Shown piece by piece: positions 54,263 through 64,000 of a stretch of DNA of 64,000 nt. The position numbers were made by a program, and so were the translations under genes. The notes beneath the pieces were generated by a model. It did not search any database, was not told the DNA's origin, and worked only from the letters and a program-made list of their open reading frames with translations. Origin of the DNA: Proteus vulgaris. Lineage in GTDB: Bacteria > Pseudomonadota > Gammaproteobacteria > Enterobacterales > Enterobacteriaceae. How positions within the stretch are numbered: the first letter of the stretch is position 1; each line of letters begins with the position of its first letter. The DNA lies in assembly GCA_901472505.1 (NCBI GenBank), contig LR590468.1, forward strand, positions 1,364,001-1,428,000. The letters run 5' to 3'.

Positions 54263-55756
54263 TCACTCTTTCTTTGCTGTCGGTTCCACAGTTATATTTT
54301 GCGTAACAGCTGGAGTCGGCGCATTCGCCGTTTCTGGATGAACTTGCTTTTCAAATTGAATACGCAATTCACCTAAATTTACAGTAGGTGTTTCACCACT
54401 TTGTGTTAATACAAAAGTAATATCTTCAGATAATACTCTAGATAGCTCCTGATTTAATGTCTCTTTGGTTAAACCCGCTAAAAACGCTTGGCGTAAACGT
54501 TGATATTGTTCTGGAGGAATATCAATAATATTACTTTGTTGTGATAACAAACGCTGATTAATTAAAAGAGCAGTACTGGTTTTTGCATAACGAGCAAACA
54601 GCTGTGTTAGTTGAAGTTGCTTTTCTTGTTGGAGTTCTTGATACAACTCATCACTAATCCCTTGATTACGCAAACGGCCCAGTTCTTCCCCCACCCATGA
54701 TGCTAATGCTGGGATATTCGCTGTCGCAGTATCGATATTTAAAGAACAACTTGCGCGCTGATATTGTACTCGACAATCAATGTTAATTTGTGTGCTGTCA
54801 TTTTCTTTACGTTGTTCAAGGCTACGACCTAAATGCACAAAAATCACTTCGCGAGCTAAGTCGCTTAACCAATATTTATTTAACGTATCAGAGTCTTTTA
54901 CTGGCGACCAATCTAAATCCCAAATTAACGAAATTTGGTCTTTAGCCCGCATTGATTCTTGTACATATAACGTTTCAGGCTTCATATCTGCAAGCATCGG
55001 CACAGGGACAGGAGTGACTCGCTTACCAGATAGAGATGAAAATGCCTGATTAATACTTTCGGTTAATACTCGATTATCAACATTACCTGCAATATAAAGC
55101 GTCATCATATCAGGGGTATACCAACGCTGTTGATAATCCGACAATTCTTTCGTATTCACAGATTGATTAACAGGTTTACCTGGATTATGGCCTTTTAGGT
55201 TAGAACCTTCAAGGCGTGAGCGCCAGATAGGATCTTCAATATTAAGCGGAAATGTCGCAACAGGAAGTGGTGACTGAATCGCATTACGAACTGCATTTTC
55301 AGTATATTGTGCGGGTTTAGTAATACCGGCTAGTAATGCAAAAGCATCTTTTAATAGTTCAGGTTGGTTATTTGGTAGACTTAAATTATAAACCGTAAAA
55401 TCGTATGAAACGATCATTGGAGGTAACGGGTAATCTGGATCTAATGCATTTTTCCATAAATTATCACGTTTTTCAGGTGTAAGGCCTGTATTTTCCAATA
55501 CATTGAGTTTAGACACCAAGGATGAAAAACCCGTTTCACTGCTTTTCTCTGATAAAGAACCAGTATTCACTAATAAGCGAATTTGTATTCTATCATTAGG
55601 GCGTTGCGGTGTTTGTAAAATTTGCCACTGAAAACCATTTGCTAGTCGCCCTTCTTGCCAAGCGGGATCAGGCTGTAAAGCTTCAGCTTGAACTTGACAA
55701 ACAACAGCGCCAAACATAACGCTTCCCAATAAAATTCGTGTCATTACACCCTGCAT
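54263..55756 (-). CDS. yhjJ: M16 peptidase-like periplasmic protein YhjJ
   Basis: YhjJ belongs to the insulinase/M16 fold. The start MQGVMTRILLGSVMFG gives a signal peptide cut likely after CQVQA and about 497 residues, the E. coli length; a longer frame is open upstream. The NTGSLSEKSSETGFSSLVSKL region lies where active M16 enzymes have HxxEH, and no such motif is present, so this is probably an inactive M16 protein. Two M16-like halves are visible. Its role is unknown; the neighbouring gene is the truncated hmsP. Confidence 0.9.
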   Translation of the reverse strand: MQGVMTRILLGSVMFGAVVCQVQAEALQPDPAWQEGRLANGFQWQILQTPQRPNDRIQIRLLVNTGSLSEKSSETGFSSLVSKLNVLENTGLTPEKRDNLWKNALDPDYPLPPMIVSYDFTVYNLSLPNNQPELLKDAFALLAGITKPAQYTENAVRNAIQSPLPVATFPLNIEDPIWRSRLEGSNLKGHNPGKPVNQSVNTKELSDYQQRWYTPDMMTLYIAGNVDNRVLTESINQAFSSLSGKRVTPVPVPMLADMKPETLYVQESMRAKDQISLIWDLDWSPVKDSDTLNKYWLSDLAREVIFVHLGRSLEQRKENDSTQINIDCRVQYQRASCSLNIDTATANIPALASWVGEELGRLRNQGISDELYQELQQEKQLQLTQLFARYAKTSTALLINQRLLSQQSNIIDIPPEQYQRLRQAFLAGLTKETLNQELSRVLSEDITFVLTQSGETPTVNLGELRIQFEKQVHPETANAPTPAVTQNITVEPTAKKE

Positions 55757-55930
55757 GTGAACCTCTGTTTTATTAATCCTTGGTATTAAACCACTTATGA
55801 GGTTTAACAATAAGCGCCAAAAGACATGTGAGATGTTTAATGTCTATTTTTTGTATTATCATTCTTTGTCACCACAGAAACATGAAATGAAATCACTATA
55901 GTGATTAGACTCATTATGGCGTAAGAAGGT

Positions 55931-56644
55931 TCAGACCTTCGGCAATTTTCGATCAGATTTTTGATGATTATATCCTTTAACCAGCAAACCAATCTCATCA
56001 TCACGATGTGATTCTGGGCAAGATAAAGCTGAAACCTGGCTATCTTTATTAAGAGTAACGGCGATTTGGCGTAAAGGTTTCACCACAATACGATTGATAC
56101 ACCAACTAATAGCAACTGTCAGAATAAGCCCCATCAACAGATATGTTGTTAACATTAATGCGACAGTATTGCTGGCAAAACGATAAAAGCGGTTTGTGTC
56201 AGCTTGTAAAATAAGATAGCCAGTATAGGATTTATCATCCGTTGACGTAATGCCTAATGGTTGCAATGGCACAACGGTTTCAACAGGAATGCCAAAAAGC
56301 CAACTTGAGAAATCAGAAACTTCCTTTTTGGGTGCAAAATCTAAGCTCATCACTTGAATATTTTCAGGTTGCATGACAATCGCTTTACCGAGAATACCAG
56401 TGGCTTTTAACCCAATTATCTGTTTTTTGGCATCATTTAAATCTGATCGTAACAATGCATCAGCGAGTGGCTGTTGGATACTGACACCCGCATTAAAAAG
56501 CTGATTTTGATAATCTTCACGACGTTGATCTATCAAATAAATAAGTTGAATACTGATAAAAATAGCAATAGTCACCAACGTAACGCCCGCAACTGCAGCC
56601 ATCTGTTTTATTGTTAATGAATGTTTAAGATGAGGTTTCATCAT
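55931..56644 (-). pseudogene. HmsP/PdeK N-terminal remnant (sensor, no GGDEF-EAL)
   Basis: The 237-residue frame matches the N-terminus of the c-di-GMP phosphodiesterase HmsP/PdeK (YhjK): LTIKQMAAVAGV, a first membrane helix, a periplasmic domain, a second helix ending ISWCINRIVVKPLRQIA, and a HAMP-like segment with DDEIGLLVKGYN. It then stops at 55931, and only 120 bases remain before the open frame of yhjJ, so the GGDEF and EAL domains (about 400 residues) are gone. This is a true truncation rather than a one-base slip. Whether the membrane remnant is still expressed is unknown. Confidence 0.75.
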
Positions 56645-57103
56645 TGCTATTTCCAATATACATACTTGAACAGAGTGATTATACTGTATTTTTTAGGTTA
56701 TGTATCACCCTCAATAAAGAAAATAGCGCGATAAAAACGCCCTAATCCATTAAAATGAAAGTAGATAAATATATAATTATTATTATTTGAGTATAGTTGT
56801 AAGATAAAAATAGTAAAATGAAAATAGAAGTTCAATTTCACTTTTTAAGTCATAATATTGATATTCTATATTGATGAATAATATAATTCACTAAAAATAT
56901 GATACTCTCTAAAATTTAAATCTATAAAAATCTTATTAAGATGTTACAAAACAAAATAAAGTGATGACGTTTTATAATAGGAAGTGTTTTTTATTTTTAA
57001 TATCAATAGTGTTTAAAATTTTATATAAAAATAAAATTTAATATTATTAAATCATAATCAGATTATTCAATCAAAATTAGTTAAATATTATTAATAAAAC
57101 AGA
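56645..57103. other. AT-rich intergenic region between dppF and hmsP remnant
   Basis: About 460 very AT-rich bases with no ORF of coding character. In E. coli the bcs cellulose genes lie between yhjK and dpp; none is present here. Confidence 0.5.
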
Positions 57104-57129
57104 AGCGCAATATAATATATATATTGCGC
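57104..57129 (-). terminator. Hairpin after dppF
   Basis: GCGCAATATA ... TATATTGCGC is a 10-bp perfect stem starting 28 bases after the dppF stop. The T tract is weak, so it may be a stability element rather than a full terminator. Confidence 0.6.
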
Positions 57130-57156
57130 CGTTTAATTAGTTACTCTCTTTGTTAT

Positions 57157-58158
57157 TTAAAACACCATATTATCTTGCTCAACAGCGAAGCAAGCAATAA
57201 GTTGACCATTATAATCTTTTAAAGTGGGCTGTAATTGACTACATGGACCAAACGCACGACGGCAACGCGCGGCAAAAGCACACCCTATTGGTGGATTTAA
57301 CGGACTTGGCAATTCCCCTGTGAGTTTGATACGTTCACGTCTTAATTCAGGTGTTAATCTTGGTGTTGCTGATAGTAAGGCTTGTGTATAAGGATGTTGA
57401 GGATTTTCAAAAATTTGTGTCTTCGTTCCTTTTTCTACACAACGGCCTAAATACATCACAATCACTTCATCTGCAATATGCTCAACAACGGAAAGATCAT
57501 GGGAAATAAAGACGTAAGAAAGCCCCATATCCTGTTGAAGATCCATCATTAAATTCAGTACTTGAGCACGCACGGAAACATCGAGAGCTGAAACCGGTTC
57601 ATCCGCCACCACAATGTCGGGCTCAAGCATTAAACCACGTGCAATAGCAATACGCTGACGTTGACCACCAGAAAACATGTGAGGGTATCGGCTATAATGC
57701 TCTGTTTTTAAGCCTACTTTTGCCATCATTGATAATACTTTTTCTTTGCGCTCAGAAGCATTAAGTGTTGTATTGATCAATAGAGGCTCTTCTAAAATTT
57801 GTCCGACTTTTTTACGAGGATTTAATGATCCATAAGGATTTTGAAATACAATTTGGATCTTTTGGCGACGTAATTTCTCTGCGGATTTATCTTTAATTAA
57901 CAGATCTTGCCCACGATAAGAAAGCGCTCCCGAAGTCGGGATTTCAATCATGGTTAATAATCGACCTAACGTCGATTTTCCACATCCTGATTCACCGACA
58001 ACCGCCAAGGTTTTACCACGTTCTAACTCAAATGAAACACCATCAAGCGCCTTCACCGTTTTCTCTTTTGAAAACAGTCCACCTTTAACACTGTAATATT
58101 TGGCTAAATTGACCGCCTTTAATAAGGGCGTCGTGACATTGGGATTAACTTCAGCCAT
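57157..58158 (-). CDS. dppF: Dipeptide ABC transporter ATP-binding protein DppF
   Basis: DppF is one of two ATPases of the dipeptide/heme importer. The 333-residue product is intact, with Walker [10 protein letters not shown], signature [15 protein letters not shown] and Walker [15 protein letters not shown]. It also has the oligopeptide-type C-terminus with the Cys-rich [15 protein letters not shown]. It overlaps the dppD end by 8 bases. It is the only dpp gene without a frameshift here. Confidence 0.94.
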   Translation of the reverse strand: MAEVNPNVTTPLLKAVNLAKYYSVKGGLFSKEKTVKALDGVSFELERGKTLAVVGESGCGKSTLGRLLTMIEIPTSGALSYRGQDLLIKDKSAEKLRRQKIQIVFQNPYGSLNPRKKVGQILEEPLLINTTLNASERKEKVLSMMAKVGLKTEHYSRYPHMFSGGQRQRIAIARGLMLEPDIVVADEPVSALDVSVRAQVLNLMMDLQQDMGLSYVFISHDLSVVEHIADEVIVMYLGRCVEKGTKTQIFENPQHPYTQALLSATPRLTPELRRERIKLTGELPSPLNPPIGCAFAARCRRAFGPCSQLQPTLKDYNGQLIACFAVEQDNMVF

Positions 58159-59134
58159 GAGTAGGTCTCCCTGTATTATCTAACGGTGTATGGCATTTCA
58201 CGCGGTGGTTCCCCAATTCTTTTAGGGCTGGTTCAGTTTTATAGCATTCATCATGAGCATAAGGACAACGGGGATTAAGTAAGCATCCCGTTGGCCTATC
58301 ATAACGACCAGGCACAACACCCGGCAGTGATGCTAATCGCGCTTTATTATTCGCAAACTCTGGAAGTGCTCTTAATAATGCCTGCGTGTAAGGATGACGA
58401 GGCGATTTGAAAATTTCAGACGCTTTCCCTGATTCCACCACTTGTCCCGCATACATCACAATAATGGTGTCAGCAGCTTCAGCGACTAACGCTAAATCAT
58501 GCGTAATAAGCACCAGTGCCATATTTTCTTGCTTTTGCAATCAAGTAGAAGCTCAATGATCTGTGCCTGAATAGTGACATCCAGTGCCGTTGTGGGTTCA
58601 TCTGCAATCAATAATTTAGGGCGACAAGCAATCGCCATTGCAATCATCACTCGCTGGCTCATACCGCCAGAAAGTTGATGCGGGTATACATCTAAACGAG
58701 AAGCGGGATCTGGGATCCCCACCAGCGTTAAAAGGTCAATAGCGCGTTGCTTACGAGTTTTACGGCTTCCACCTTGATGGACTTTTAATGCTTCCATGAT
58801 TTGATAGCCGACAGTAAAACAGGGGTTTAAACTGGTCATCGGATCTTGGAAAATCATCGCAACATCTGCACCTACAAGGTTTCGACGCTCTGATTCAGAA
58901 ATTTTCATAAGATCTCGTCCATCAAAATAAAGCTCTTGCGCCGTCACTCGACCTGGAAAATCAATCAGCCCCATAATAGCCAGTGAGCTCACCGATTTAC
59001 CTGAACCAGACTCTCCAACAATGCCAACAACTTGCCCTTCTTCAACCTGATAGCTAATTCTGTCTACCGCTTTAAACGGGAGTATCTTCATCACCGAAGT
59101 GAACAGATAATTGATTAATATTTAATAGTGCCAT
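58151..59134 (-). pseudogene. dppD: Dipeptide ABC transporter ATP-binding protein DppD, two frameshifts
   Basis: The true start is the ATG at 59134 ([17 protein letters not shown]). An extra base in the CCC at 59078-59080 shifts the frame just before [14 protein letters not shown]. The frame then holds through Walker A GESGSGKS, signature [14 protein letters not shown] and Walker [14 protein letters not shown] missing base near 58539-58540 breaks it again before [14 protein letters not shown]. The rest to 58151 is intact. Correcting both indels gives a protein of about 327 residues like E. coli DppD. Confidence 0.9.
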
Positions 59135-59146
59135 CTTTTTACTCCG

Positions 59147-60048
59147 TTACTGCTTTAATTTCGGATCAAGCGCATCTCGTAAACCGTCACCCATTAAGTT
59201 AAAGGCAAGTACAGTAAACAAAATAGCAAGACCAGGGAACGTCACAACCCACCATGCACTTTGCGTAAACTGCAACACGTCAGATAACATAGTTCCCCAC
59301 TCAGGAGTTGGTGGCTGAGCGCCCATACCTAAAAAGCCCAATGCTGCCATATCTAAAATTGCATTAGAAAAGCCTAAAGACGCTTGAACAATTAAAGGTG
59401 CAAGACAGTTAGGTAAGATATTAATAAACATTTGACGCATTGAACCCGCACCTGCGACGCGAGAAGCAATGACATAGTCACGATTTACTTCAATTAAAAC
59501 AGCGGCACGTGTTAATCGAACGTAATGAGGTAAAGCAACAAAAGTCAGTGCAATAGACGCATTGACGATTGAAGGTCCAAAGATGGCCACTAGCACTAAT
59601 GCCAGTAATAAACTTGGTAATGCCAGCATAATATCGACCACTCGCATAATGCCGATATCAACAAGTCCACCAAAATAACCAGCAGCCAATCCTAGAATAA
59701 TCCTAAGATCAGTGATAGCACCACCACGATACAGCCAACTAATAATGAAAGGCGAGCACCAAACATCAAGCGAGAAAGAATATCTCGGCCAACATCATCG
59801 GTTCCTAAAATAAATTGCCAACTACCTCCCTCTTGCCAAACAGGAGGTGCTAATAAGAAATCACGAAATTGCTCATTCGGTGCGTGAGGTGCAAGGAAGC
59901 CCGCAAATAACGCAATCAGCAACATAATTACAATATAAATCAACCCAACAACTGCGCCCTTATTTTGTTTAAAATAGTGCCTAAACTCTTGGAACGGTGT
60001 CATAGGTGCCGGTGCATTGATGACCGGTATAACTTTATTTTCAGTCAT
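59147..60048 (-). pseudogene. dppC: Dipeptide ABC transporter permease DppC, one frameshift
   Basis: DppC is a membrane subunit of the dipeptide importer. The start MTENKVIPVINAPAPM lies 10 bases after the dppB stop. The frame breaks near 59701, where one base is missing (TTAGGATTATT for an expected TTAGGAATTATT) between VLSLILG and ILGLAAGYFGG. The EAA-loop permease part follows intact and ends ALDPKLKQ as in E. coli. Adding one base restores about 300 residues. Confidence 0.9.
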
Positions 60049-60058
60049 TATGCATTCC

Positions 60059-61080
60059 TTATTTTTTATGGCGAATACGCGGATCCACAATGCCATAAAG
60101 AACATCAACCAACAGATTGACAAAGATAATCATCGTTGCAATTAAAAGCACACCACCTTGAACAACGGGGTAGTCTCGTCGTTGTAAGGCATCAATTAGC
60201 CAGCGACCTAAACCTGGCCATGAGAAAATAGTCTCCGTTAAAATAGCACCAGCTAACATCGTACCGACTTGTAATCCAATAACAGTAACAACAGGCCAAC
60301 ATCGCGTTACGCAATGCATGAATAAGAATGACACGAGCACGACTTAAACCTTTTGCTCTTGCCGTTCGAATATAATCTTCACCTAATACTTCAAGCATGG
60401 ATGAGCGAGTCATACGCACAATAACCGCTAAAGGAATGGTTCCTAATACAATGGCAGGTAAAATAATATGATGGACTGCATCAATGAAATCGCCTTCTTC
60501 TCCCCAAATAAAAGTATCAATGAGCATAAAGCCAGTTAATGGATTGCTATCATCTAAAAAGACACTATCAGCAAGTCGCCCTGATACGGGGCGTTAAATC
60601 TAATTTCACAGACACCAGCATAATAAGCATAATTCCCCACCAGAAAATTGGCATGGAATAGCCTGCTAGTGACACACTAATAGCGGTATGATCAAAAATA
60701 GAACCGCGTTTAACCGCCGCTAGAACCCCCACAGGGATGCCGACAGCAATTGCAAAAATCATGGCACAAACGCCAAGTTCTAGTGTCGCTTTAAAACGAG
60801 GTAAAAATTCATCCCAAACAGGGATACGGCTTTTTAATGAAATGCCCAAATCACCATGGAAAATTCCATTAAGGTAATTGAGATATTGTTGCCATAAAGG
60901 TTTATCTAACCCTAATTCTGCCATTAAATAAGCATGGCGCTCTGGAGATAATCCACGCTCACCCGCCATAATCATGACCGGATCACCCGGAATAAGATGC
61001 ACGAAAATAAACGTAAGTAATGTAATTCCGATAAACGTAGGGATCACAAGTCCCAAACGTTGAAGGATAAATTGCAGCAT
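60059..61080 (-). pseudogene. dppB: Dipeptide ABC transporter permease DppB, two frameshifts
   Basis: DppB pairs with DppC in the inner membrane. The N-terminus MLQFILQRLGLVIPTFIGIT is normal for about 160 residues. One extra C on the minus strand (four at 60588-60591, expected three) breaks the frame after KLDLTP. The middle part (MLIDTFIWGEEGDFIDAV) continues until an extra G at 60296-60297, after HALRNAML. The last part VVTVIGLQVGTMLAG runs to 60059. Removing the two bases restores about 339 residues. Confidence 0.9.
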
Positions 61081-61234
61081 ATCCTATATTCTCTTTTCAA
61101 ACATCAGCTAAAAGACAGCGCTGATAAATCAGGGGAAAGTCCCCTGCGCCCACAGTGTACTGAATGTATTCTTTATTATGGAATAGCGGTGCCTTTCTCA
61201 AAGAAAGACACCGTACTAAAGTAAGGTATTACTG

Positions 61235-62847
61235 TTATTTCAGAGAGACATTCTCGAAGTGATGTTTGCCTAATGGATCAACCACATAGTTCTCCACTTT
61301 TTTACTCACTGGTTCATAAACAGTTGAGTGAGCAATGATCAATGCTGGGGCTTGATCATGCATAACAACTTGAGCTTGCTTATAGAGTTCAACTCGTTTG
61401 TCGTGATCAGCGGTGATCCGCGCTGGCTGGATCAGATCTTCAAAAGGTTTGTAACACCATTTTGAATAGTTCGACCCCTTGTTCTTTTGCCGCACAGCTA
61501 AAGAGTGTAGCAAAAAAGTTATCTGGATCCCCATTATCACCTGTCCATCCCATCATAACAGCTTGATGTTCACCGGATTTAGCACGTTTGAGATACTCAC
61601 CCCACTCATAACTCACAATCTTGGTTTTAACACCAATTTTTTCCCAATCCGCCTGTACCATTTCAGCCATACGACGTGCATTTGGATTATAAGGGCGTTG
61701 TACTGGCATTGCCCATAAATCGATGGTAAAGCCATCTGCCAAACCAGCTTCTTTTAACAGTGCTTTCGCTTTTTCAGGGTTATATTCATAATCAACGATC
61801 TCATCGTTATAACCCCACATAGTTGGTGGTATAAGGTTTTTGGCTTTTTGACCAGCTCCTTGATAAACAGCCTCAATAATGGCGTCTTTATTCACTGCCA
61901 TGCTTAACGCTTGACGAACTTTTTGGTTATCCAGTGGCTTTTTTCTCAACATTAAATGAGATATAACCTACGTTTAAGCCTGGCTGTTCTAACAGATTGA
62001 TATCGCTATTTTGTTTCATCTTCGCGATATCGGCAGGATTAGGATAAGGCATTGCCTGACATTCACCTTTTTGCAATTTAGCGTAACGCACAGAAGCATC
62101 AGGTGTAATAGAGAAGACTAAACGATCAATATCTGGTTTTTTACCCCAATATTGGTCATTGGCTTTATAAAGAATACGAGAATCTTTTTGGTATTGCAGT
62201 AATTGGAAAGCACCTGTTCCGATAGGATCTAAGTCGACTTTTTCAGGTGTTCCTGCTTTCATCATATTATCGGCATATTCCGCAGATAATATAGATGCAA
62301 AGTCCATCGCCATATCAGCAATAAAAGGCGCTTCTGAACGTGTTAAAACGAAACGAACGGTATGATCATCAACTTTCTCGATTTTCTCGATCATATTGTT
62401 CATATCCATGCCAGTAAAGTATTCATAACTGCCACCTGACACTTTATGGTAAGGATGTTTTGGATCCATTTGACGCATAAAAGTATACATTACGTCATCG
62501 GCATTAAATTCACGAGTTGGCTTAAAGGTTTTACTACTGTGCCAATTTACACCTTTACGTAAATGGAAGGTATATACCTTACCATCATCACTCACATCCC
62601 AACTTTCAGCGAGCCCTGGAATGATTTCCGTTGTACCCAGTTTAAATTCGACTAAGCGGTCATAAATAGGCACTGAACTTGCGTCATAAGTCGTTCCCGA
62701 GGTAAATAACTGAGGGTTAAATCCTTCAGGCGAACCTTCGGAGCAATATACTAATGTTTTTGCCTGCACTCCCGCAGAAACAGCTAATGCAAGTAGCCCG
62801 ATTGTGGCGGTTAAAATTCCTGTCTGTTTTTTGGAGCTTTTCATCAT
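61235..62847 (-). pseudogene. dppA: Dipeptide-binding protein DppA, two frameshifts
   Basis: DppA is the periplasmic binding protein for dipeptides and heme. The signal peptide (cut likely after SAGVQA) is followed by the SBP_bac_5 fold. A run of six A on the minus strand (61939-61944, expected five) breaks the frame in NVEKKPLDNQ. A run of four G (61475-61478, expected three) breaks it again at EQGSNYSKWCYKP. The C-terminus DPLGKHHFENVSLK is intact. Correcting both gives about 537 residues. It heads the dppABCDF operon. Confidence 0.92.
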
Positions 62848-63684
62848 TACTCTCCGACATTGTTCTGTTGTGTTTTGGTTTCCTGTTTAAAAACGGAATA
62901 CCTTTTTATTTTGTCATTGTTCAATTAACCAACTGTATCCCCTTACGTCAATAAGGGTCTACGCAGTAAAAAGAACCCGTTATAAACACAAATGAAACAA
63001 ATATCGAACAAACTCAGAATAAAAAAATAAGTCTCTGGCTAATATATAGTCAATAAAACTACGTATTAAGAAATCCTTAAGTGAAATGACTGTTTTAAAA
63101 AAAGCGGTAATTTGTGATTAACCGCTTAAATATTGAACGAATATTTTGAAATGAAACAAAGAATTTGGTGCTTTATTCTGTTATAGAAGAAAAATCACCG
63201 TACGATTAGAGGGGCCTGACTTTGATACAAATAAAATCATTAGAGTAAAACAACCAAAATACCGAACTTAACAAATCACTAAACTAAACAGGACCATTAA
63301 ATTCAGTGTGTTATTAATAGTTTTGATCCTTTAATAGTAGAAAATTCATATTTTTTGAGGATTATCAGAAGTTCCATTGCCCATAAAAAGAGAATTGAGC
63401 TGATGATCTAGGCTTCTCATTAAGAATAAATAAAAGTATTCCTCCAATAAGCCTAATAACTGAACGACTTTATCATCGTTGCCAAATCAAAAGCACAATT
63501 CATCAAATAATTATCTTTATTATGGAAAATATTTCCACGAATTTCTGTTTTTGAGCTTAATAAAAAACGGAGTACCCGACGCGATATAAAATAAGCCAAA
63601 GAGGATGCCAATATGGCGAAAAAAGAAAGGCGAAGATCTGATACATCGAAATGTATCAACCTAATTTCTAGGGACTAGAACGAC
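62848..63684. other. Region between dppA and the tRNA terminator
   Basis: This stretch of about 840 bases holds the dppA promoter. A minus-strand hairpin with a T tract lies at 63093-63128 and a perfect 8-bp inverted repeat, TGATACAT-CGAA-ATGTATCA, at 63639-63658. An ORF of 68 codons at 63453-63659 uses a TTG start without a good ribosome binding site, and I do not accept it as a gene. Nothing else is visible. Confidence 0.5.
63093..63128 (-). terminator. Hairpin with T tract upstream of dppA
   Basis: On the minus strand AAGCGGTTAA ... TTACCGCTT is followed by seven T. It would stop transcription entering dppA from upstream. Which transcript it ends is unknown. Confidence 0.6.
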
Positions 63685-63711
63685 AAAACCCCGCTTTAAA
63701 AGCGGGGTTTC
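63685..63711 (-). terminator. Terminator after tRNA-Pro
   Basis: AAACCCCGCTTTTAAAGCGGGGTTTT on the minus strand (stem ACCCCGCTT/AAGCGGGGT) lies 7 bases after the tRNA CCA end. Confidence 0.92.
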
Positions 63712-63717
63712 TTAATA

Positions 63718-63794
63718 TGGTCGGCGAGAGAGGATTCGAACCTCCGACCCACTGGTCCCAAACCAGTTGCGCTACCAGGCTGCGCTACTCGCCG
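63718..63794 (-). tRNA. tRNA-Pro (anticodon UGG)
   Basis: The minus strand from 63794 begins CGGCGAGTAGCGCAGCCTGG and ends in an encoded CCA (63718-63720), 77 bases. The acceptor stem CGGCGAG/CTCGCCG, D arm, anticodon loop TTTGGGA (anticodon TGG) and T arm GGTTCGAATCC are all standard. It resembles E. coli proM rather than proK, although proK is the tRNA next to dpp in E. coli. A strong promoter and terminator flank it. Confidence 0.96.
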
Positions 63795-63806
63795 AAAACG
63801 AGGTGC

Positions 63807-63835
63807 ATCTTACTGCCAGAAACCCACTGCGTCAA
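63807..63835 (-). promoter_or_regulatory. Promoter of the tRNA-Pro gene
   Basis: On the minus strand TTGACG (63830-63835), 17 bases, TAAGAT (63807-63812), then a GC-rich discriminator GCACCTCG before the tRNA. Such a discriminator is typical of stringently controlled stable RNA promoters. Confidence 0.85.
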
Positions 63836-64000
63836 TACTTTTTTAGTATCTCCTGACTGTTCGTATGGTTTTCAACCAAAACGATTGATTTTTAACTTTT
63901 TATCATAAAAACGATGTGTATTTTAAAGTTATTGTAACAAGCCTATTTCCCTTTCTTCGCTTTACTATGGTTTTCTTTACTCTATAGAGACAAAATGAAA

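Noticed and set aside
63453..63659. 68-codon minus-strand ORF between the tRNA-Pro terminator and dppA
   Set aside because: It needs a TTG start, has no good ribosome binding site, and shows no family features; the start also overlaps the inverted repeat at 63639-63658.

Overview
The window is an AT-rich enterobacterial chromosome segment that I assign to the genus Proteus. The strongest markers are a membrane-type L-amino acid deaminase (46554-47975), which from memory is close to the Proteus enzyme, and core genes that are near-collinear with Escherichia coli at protein level. I could not run any search, so species is not assigned. I saw no IS element, prophage, integrase or CRISPR array.

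Layout. 1-9844 (minus strand) is a fused translation superoperon: yheO-tusDCB-rpsL-rpsG-fusA-tuf-secE-nusG-rplKAJL. In E. coli these genes form two distant clusters (str and tufB-secE-rplKAJL-rpoBC); here they are joined through one tuf gene. 10240-18248 holds an EamA exporter preceded by a valine-rich small ORF, then fkpA, slyX, slyD, yheV, kefB, kefG and yheS. 18491-25193 is a motility block of two paralogous chemoreceptors and an Aer-like receptor, each behind a sigma-28 type promoter, plus an RpiR-type regulator. 25905-33131 returns to the E. coli yheT-yheU-prkB-yhfA-crp-argD-pabA-ppiA order, with a LysE-type exporter in front. 33402-42415 carries engB, the Spot 42 sRNA gene, a second peptide deformylase, an unrecognised ORF, polA, dsbA-srkA-yihD and mobAB.

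42474-49942 is accessory: a broken GH13 glucosidase with a divergent LacI regulator, a decayed RelE/HigB-type toxin-antitoxin remnant, a Tat-exported L-amino acid deaminase with a Sec-exported RidA partner, and gor. 50087-63794 has rlmJ, a YqjC-like protein, broken yhjD, a tautomerase, a broken serine hydrolase, yhjJ, an HmsP/PdeK gene that has lost its GGDEF-EAL part, the dpp dipeptide permease operon with seven single-base indels, and tRNA-Pro(UGG).

The most notable items are the LAAD/periplasmic RidA pair, the tuf-mediated operon fusion, the chemoreceptor block, the valine-rich leader-like ORF, and a striking set of eleven one-base indels, mostly in homopolymers. Ten of the eleven lie beyond 43 kb and seven lie in dppABCD. 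Either the sequence has indel errors there or the strain is losing dipeptide transport; read data would decide.
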